A DNA stretch of 7,403 bases from Lysinibacillus sp. (lineage in GTDB: Bacteria > Bacillota > Bacilli > Bacillales_A > Planococcaceae): assembly GCA_012735355.1 (NCBI GenBank), contig JAAYHP010000142.1, forward strand, positions 1-7,403, read 5' to 3'. How positions within the stretch are numbered: position 1 is the stretch's first letter; each line of letters starts with the position of its first letter. The position numbers were made by a program, and so were the translations under genes. The notes under the pieces are model-generated. The model worked only from the letters and a program-made list of their open reading frames with translations, searched no databases and was not told where the DNA came from. Positions 6,022-7,403 of this stretch are shown one piece after another.

Positions 6022-6499
6022 ATGAGCGTGAAACAAAAAGATGATTGGAATGCTTTCCTTTATGATGGTAAACATTCTTTTGTCTCAAAATATGGAAGTA
6101 GTTTAGTAGAATTGTTAGCTCCGAAAAAAGGGGAGAAAGTTTTAGATGTCGGATGTGGTACCGGTGACTTAGCAAGTGAAATTGAAAGAAGAGGTGCAGT
6201 TGTATTAGGCATTGATTTGGTATTATCCAAGTATCGGAGAGTATAGTTTTTTAATGGAACGAGCGGGATTTCGTGTCACTTTTGCGATGCATTTTGACAG
6301 GCCTACACCTCTAGAAGGAGAAGAGTGACTACGGAATTGGATTGAAATGTTTGGCAGCCAACTGTTCGATGGGATTGAAGAAGAACAAAAGGAAAAAATT
6401 ATAGTAAATGTAGAACACTCGTTAAAACCATTTCTATATGAAAATGGGGTTTGGTTAGCTGATTATAAGCGTATACGTGTTTTCGGTATAAAAGAGTAA
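6022..6499 (+). pseudogene. Class I SAM-dependent methyltransferase, internally deleted remnant
   Basis: The N part (6022-6216, 65 residues) carries motif I, VLDVGCGTGDLA (about 40-51), and the acidic end of strand 2 (GID, D65). From 6218 a different frame encodes the C-terminal part of the same family: WYYPSIGEYSFLMERAGF, FDRPTPLEGEE, LRNWIEMFGSQLFDG and a final VFGIKE before TAA at 6497-6499. About 100 residues (most of the Rossmann fold) are missing at the joint. The reading frame shifts there, so the first part ends after eight aberrant codons at 6246. A TGA at 6326-6328 also interrupts the C part, where the family usually has glycine. The ATG at 6022 is chosen because AAGGAG (6008-6013) precedes it; the ATG at 5992 lies within the promoter. 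Substrate unknown; the gene is non-functional as read. Confidence 0.85.
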
Positions 6500-6581
6500 A
6501 GGGAGTTGAAAGGTTTTTTGAAAAACTGTGTAAAAGAATGTGTTTGTGAGTACTAGCTCCAATCGGATGTGAAATAGTTGT

Positions 6582-6610
6582 TTGAGGAAATCATTGTAGT
6601 GAGATAAAAT
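6582..6610 (+). promoter_or_regulatory. Promoter of ktrA
   Basis: TTGAGG (6582-6587) and TAAAAT (6605-6610) are separated by exactly 17 bases, a good sigma-A-type promoter. The ribosome site GGAGG (6631-6635) and the ktrA ATG follow within 32 bases. The leader is too short for a c-di-AMP (ydaO-type) riboswitch, and none is seen between the methyltransferase remnant and ktrA. Confidence 0.6.
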
Positions 6611-6641
6611 AATGGCATCTTACTAGGCGCGGAGGTAAAAG

Positions 6642-7403
6642 ATGAGAAAAGAATTTGTTGTGATAGGATTGGGGCGTTTTGGAGGAAGCATTGTAGAAGA
6701 ATTAATTCGTTTAGGTGCCGATGTGATGGCCATTGATTCTGATTCGGAGAGAGTAGAAGACTATGCGAAAATTGCCACTCAAGCGGTGATTGCTGATGCG
6801 ACGGATGAAGATGCATTAAAATCTTTAGGGCTCCAAAACTTTGAACATGTAATCGTTGCAATCGGAGACGACATTCAAGCGAGCATTCTTGCGACGTTAA
6901 TTTTAATAGAAATGGGTGTTCCGCTAATTACGGCGAAAGCGCAAAATGATTACCATGCGAAAGTGTTGCATAAAATCGGGGCAGATACAATTGTCCATCC
7001 GGAGCGGGATATGGGCATTCGGATTGCCAATAATATTATGTCAACGAATGTTCTTGATTATTTAGAATTATCCGATGAACACTCGATTATGGAAATAAAA
7101 TCAAATGATCGAATTGCCGGATTTTCCATAAAGGATTTAGATATTCGTGCAAATTATGGAATTAACATTATCGGCATTAAACGGGGGGAACAAATTATAA
7201 TTTCCCCTAGTGCGGATGAGAAAATTTTGTTAGGCGATGTGCGGGGCTACATGGCCTGCCTGCACCCTTTGGACACGGCCCGGCTCCTGGTTAGACTCTT
7301 AACCGGGCAGGAAACAGAGGAAATCGATGAACTGGGCCGCTCGGCACTGCGGGAATTGGGCAATATCATGGTGCCCTCCTTTCTCCACGCCCTATCCAAG
7401 CTG
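6642..7403 (+). CDS. ktrA: KtrA potassium-channel regulatory subunit, joined in frame to a CheC-like segment; runs off the window
   Basis: Residues 1-199 are a KtrA/TrkA-type RCK protein, the cytosolic ring subunit that gates the KtrB potassium channel. The RCK_N domain (about 4-125) has nucleotide-binding VIGLGRFGGSI with G9-x-G11-x-x-G14, acidic D32 after strand 2, and the KtrA-typical KAQNDYHAKVLHKIGAD and HPERDMG. An RCK_C domain (the c-di-AMP-binding module in KtrA) begins near 140 and runs to ISPSADEKILLGD. Normal KtrA is about 220 residues and would finish with one more strand/helix; here that end is missing. From about residue 198-200 the open frame continues as CheC-like sequence with abrupt high GC. 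No stop is reached. Start: ATG at 6642 behind GGAGG (6631-6635). The native ktrA is probably cut by a chimeric joint rather than truly fused. Confidence 0.85.
   Translation, partial: MRKEFVVIGLGRFGGSIVEELIRLGADVMAIDSDSERVEDYAKIATQAVIADATDEDALKSLGLQNFEHVIVAIGDDIQASILATLILIEMGVPLITAKAQNDYHAKVLHKIGADTIVHPERDMGIRIANNIMSTNVLDYLELSDEHSIMEIKSNDRIAGFSIKDLDIRANYGINIIGIKRGEQIIISPSADEKILLGDVRGYMACLHPLDTARLLVRLLTGQETEEIDELGRSALRELGNIMVPSFLHALSKL
7239..7403 (+). CDS. CheC-family chemotaxis phosphatase fragment (foreign segment)
   Basis: The final ~55 codons, in frame with ktrA, encode a CheC/FliY/CheX-type segment. The catalytic signature S/D-x3-E-x2-N is present as S234-ALR-E238-LG-N241 (SALRELGN, numbered from the ktrA start), preceded by EEIDELGR. 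This family dephosphorylates CheY-P. The partner proline about 22 residues later and the second half of the protein are outside the window. Codon usage is strongly G/C-ending (ctg, gcc, ggc, cgg), unlike every other gene here, and GC over 7241-7403 is about 60% by hand count. Neither a start codon nor a ribosome site for an independent gene is seen, so its natural 5' end is missing. It probably comes from another, higher-GC Firmicute. Confidence 0.65.
   Translation, partial: MRGYMACLHPLDTARLLVRLLTGQETEEIDELGRSALRELGNIMVPSFLHALSKL

Noticed and set aside
6513..6526. Hairpin GTTTTTTGAAAAAC after the methyltransferase remnant as a terminator
   Set aside because: The stem is almost all A-T with a two-base loop and no following T tract.
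6553..6861. Minus-strand open frame of 102 codons
   Set aside because: It is antisense to the ktrA promoter and 5' half; its composition (His/Ser/Gln/Leu-rich) is that of a shadow frame.
1..7403. CRISPR array, tRNA/rRNA gene, insertion sequence or riboswitch
   Set aside because: No regularly spaced repeats, tRNA-like cloverleaf, transposase frame with terminal repeats, or recognised riboswitch core was seen on either strand.

Overview
The window looks like a low-GC Gram-positive bacterium of the order Bacillales. Most of it is AT-rich, Shine-Dalgarno sites are strong (AAGGAGG, GGAGG), one gene starts at TTG, and the proteins (KtrA of the YuaA type, a DUF1641 protein, a CstB-type persulfide dioxygenase, an NreBC-like two-component pair) are typical of Bacillaceae, Planococcaceae and Staphylococcaceae. 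The last ~165 bases are different: GC is about 60% against about 34% in the 160 bases before them (hand counts). The window is therefore probably part of a chimeric contig.

Layout. From 5769 leftwards to 2599 (minus strand) is a tight three-gene sulfide-oxidation operon: sulfide:quinone oxidoreductase (sqr, broken by one in-frame TAA), a DUF1641 protein, and a 469-residue CstB-like persulfide dioxygenase/rhodanese fusion. It ends at a hairpin near 2564-2595. Further left, also on the minus strand, are a cytosolic PAS/HisKA_3 histidine kinase with a TTG start (2430-1399) and its NarL/NreC-type response regulator (1402-767), joined by an ATGA overlap. Beyond these is a TauE/SafE-family anion exporter (686 to the left edge, incomplete). 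On the plus strand to the right are a decayed SAM-methyltransferase gene (6022-6499, with an internal deletion and a nonsense codon) and a KtrA potassium-channel regulatory subunit (from 6642) that passes in frame into a CheC-type chemotaxis phosphatase fragment at about 7236.

How they may work together. Known family roles give a pathway: SQR oxidises sulfide to sulfane sulfur or persulfide, the CstB-like enzyme turns low-molecular-weight persulfide into thiosulfate/sulfite-level products, and TauE exports oxidised sulfur anions. The sqr operon and the tauE gene each carry the same palindrome, TAGGGG-N4-CCMCTA, placed between candidate -35 and -10 boxes. This suggests one repressor controls both units, by analogy with CstR control of the staphylococcal cst genes. 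The two-component pair between them lacks this element. Its kinase carries a CX2CX11C motif like the oxygen-sensing Fe-S kinase NreB, but the fourth cysteine is isoleucine.

The most noteworthy points are the shared palindrome, the three-cysteine NreB-like sensor placed between two sulfur modules, the single nonsense codon in sqr, and the KtrA/CheC junction, which is probably an artefact but is in frame.
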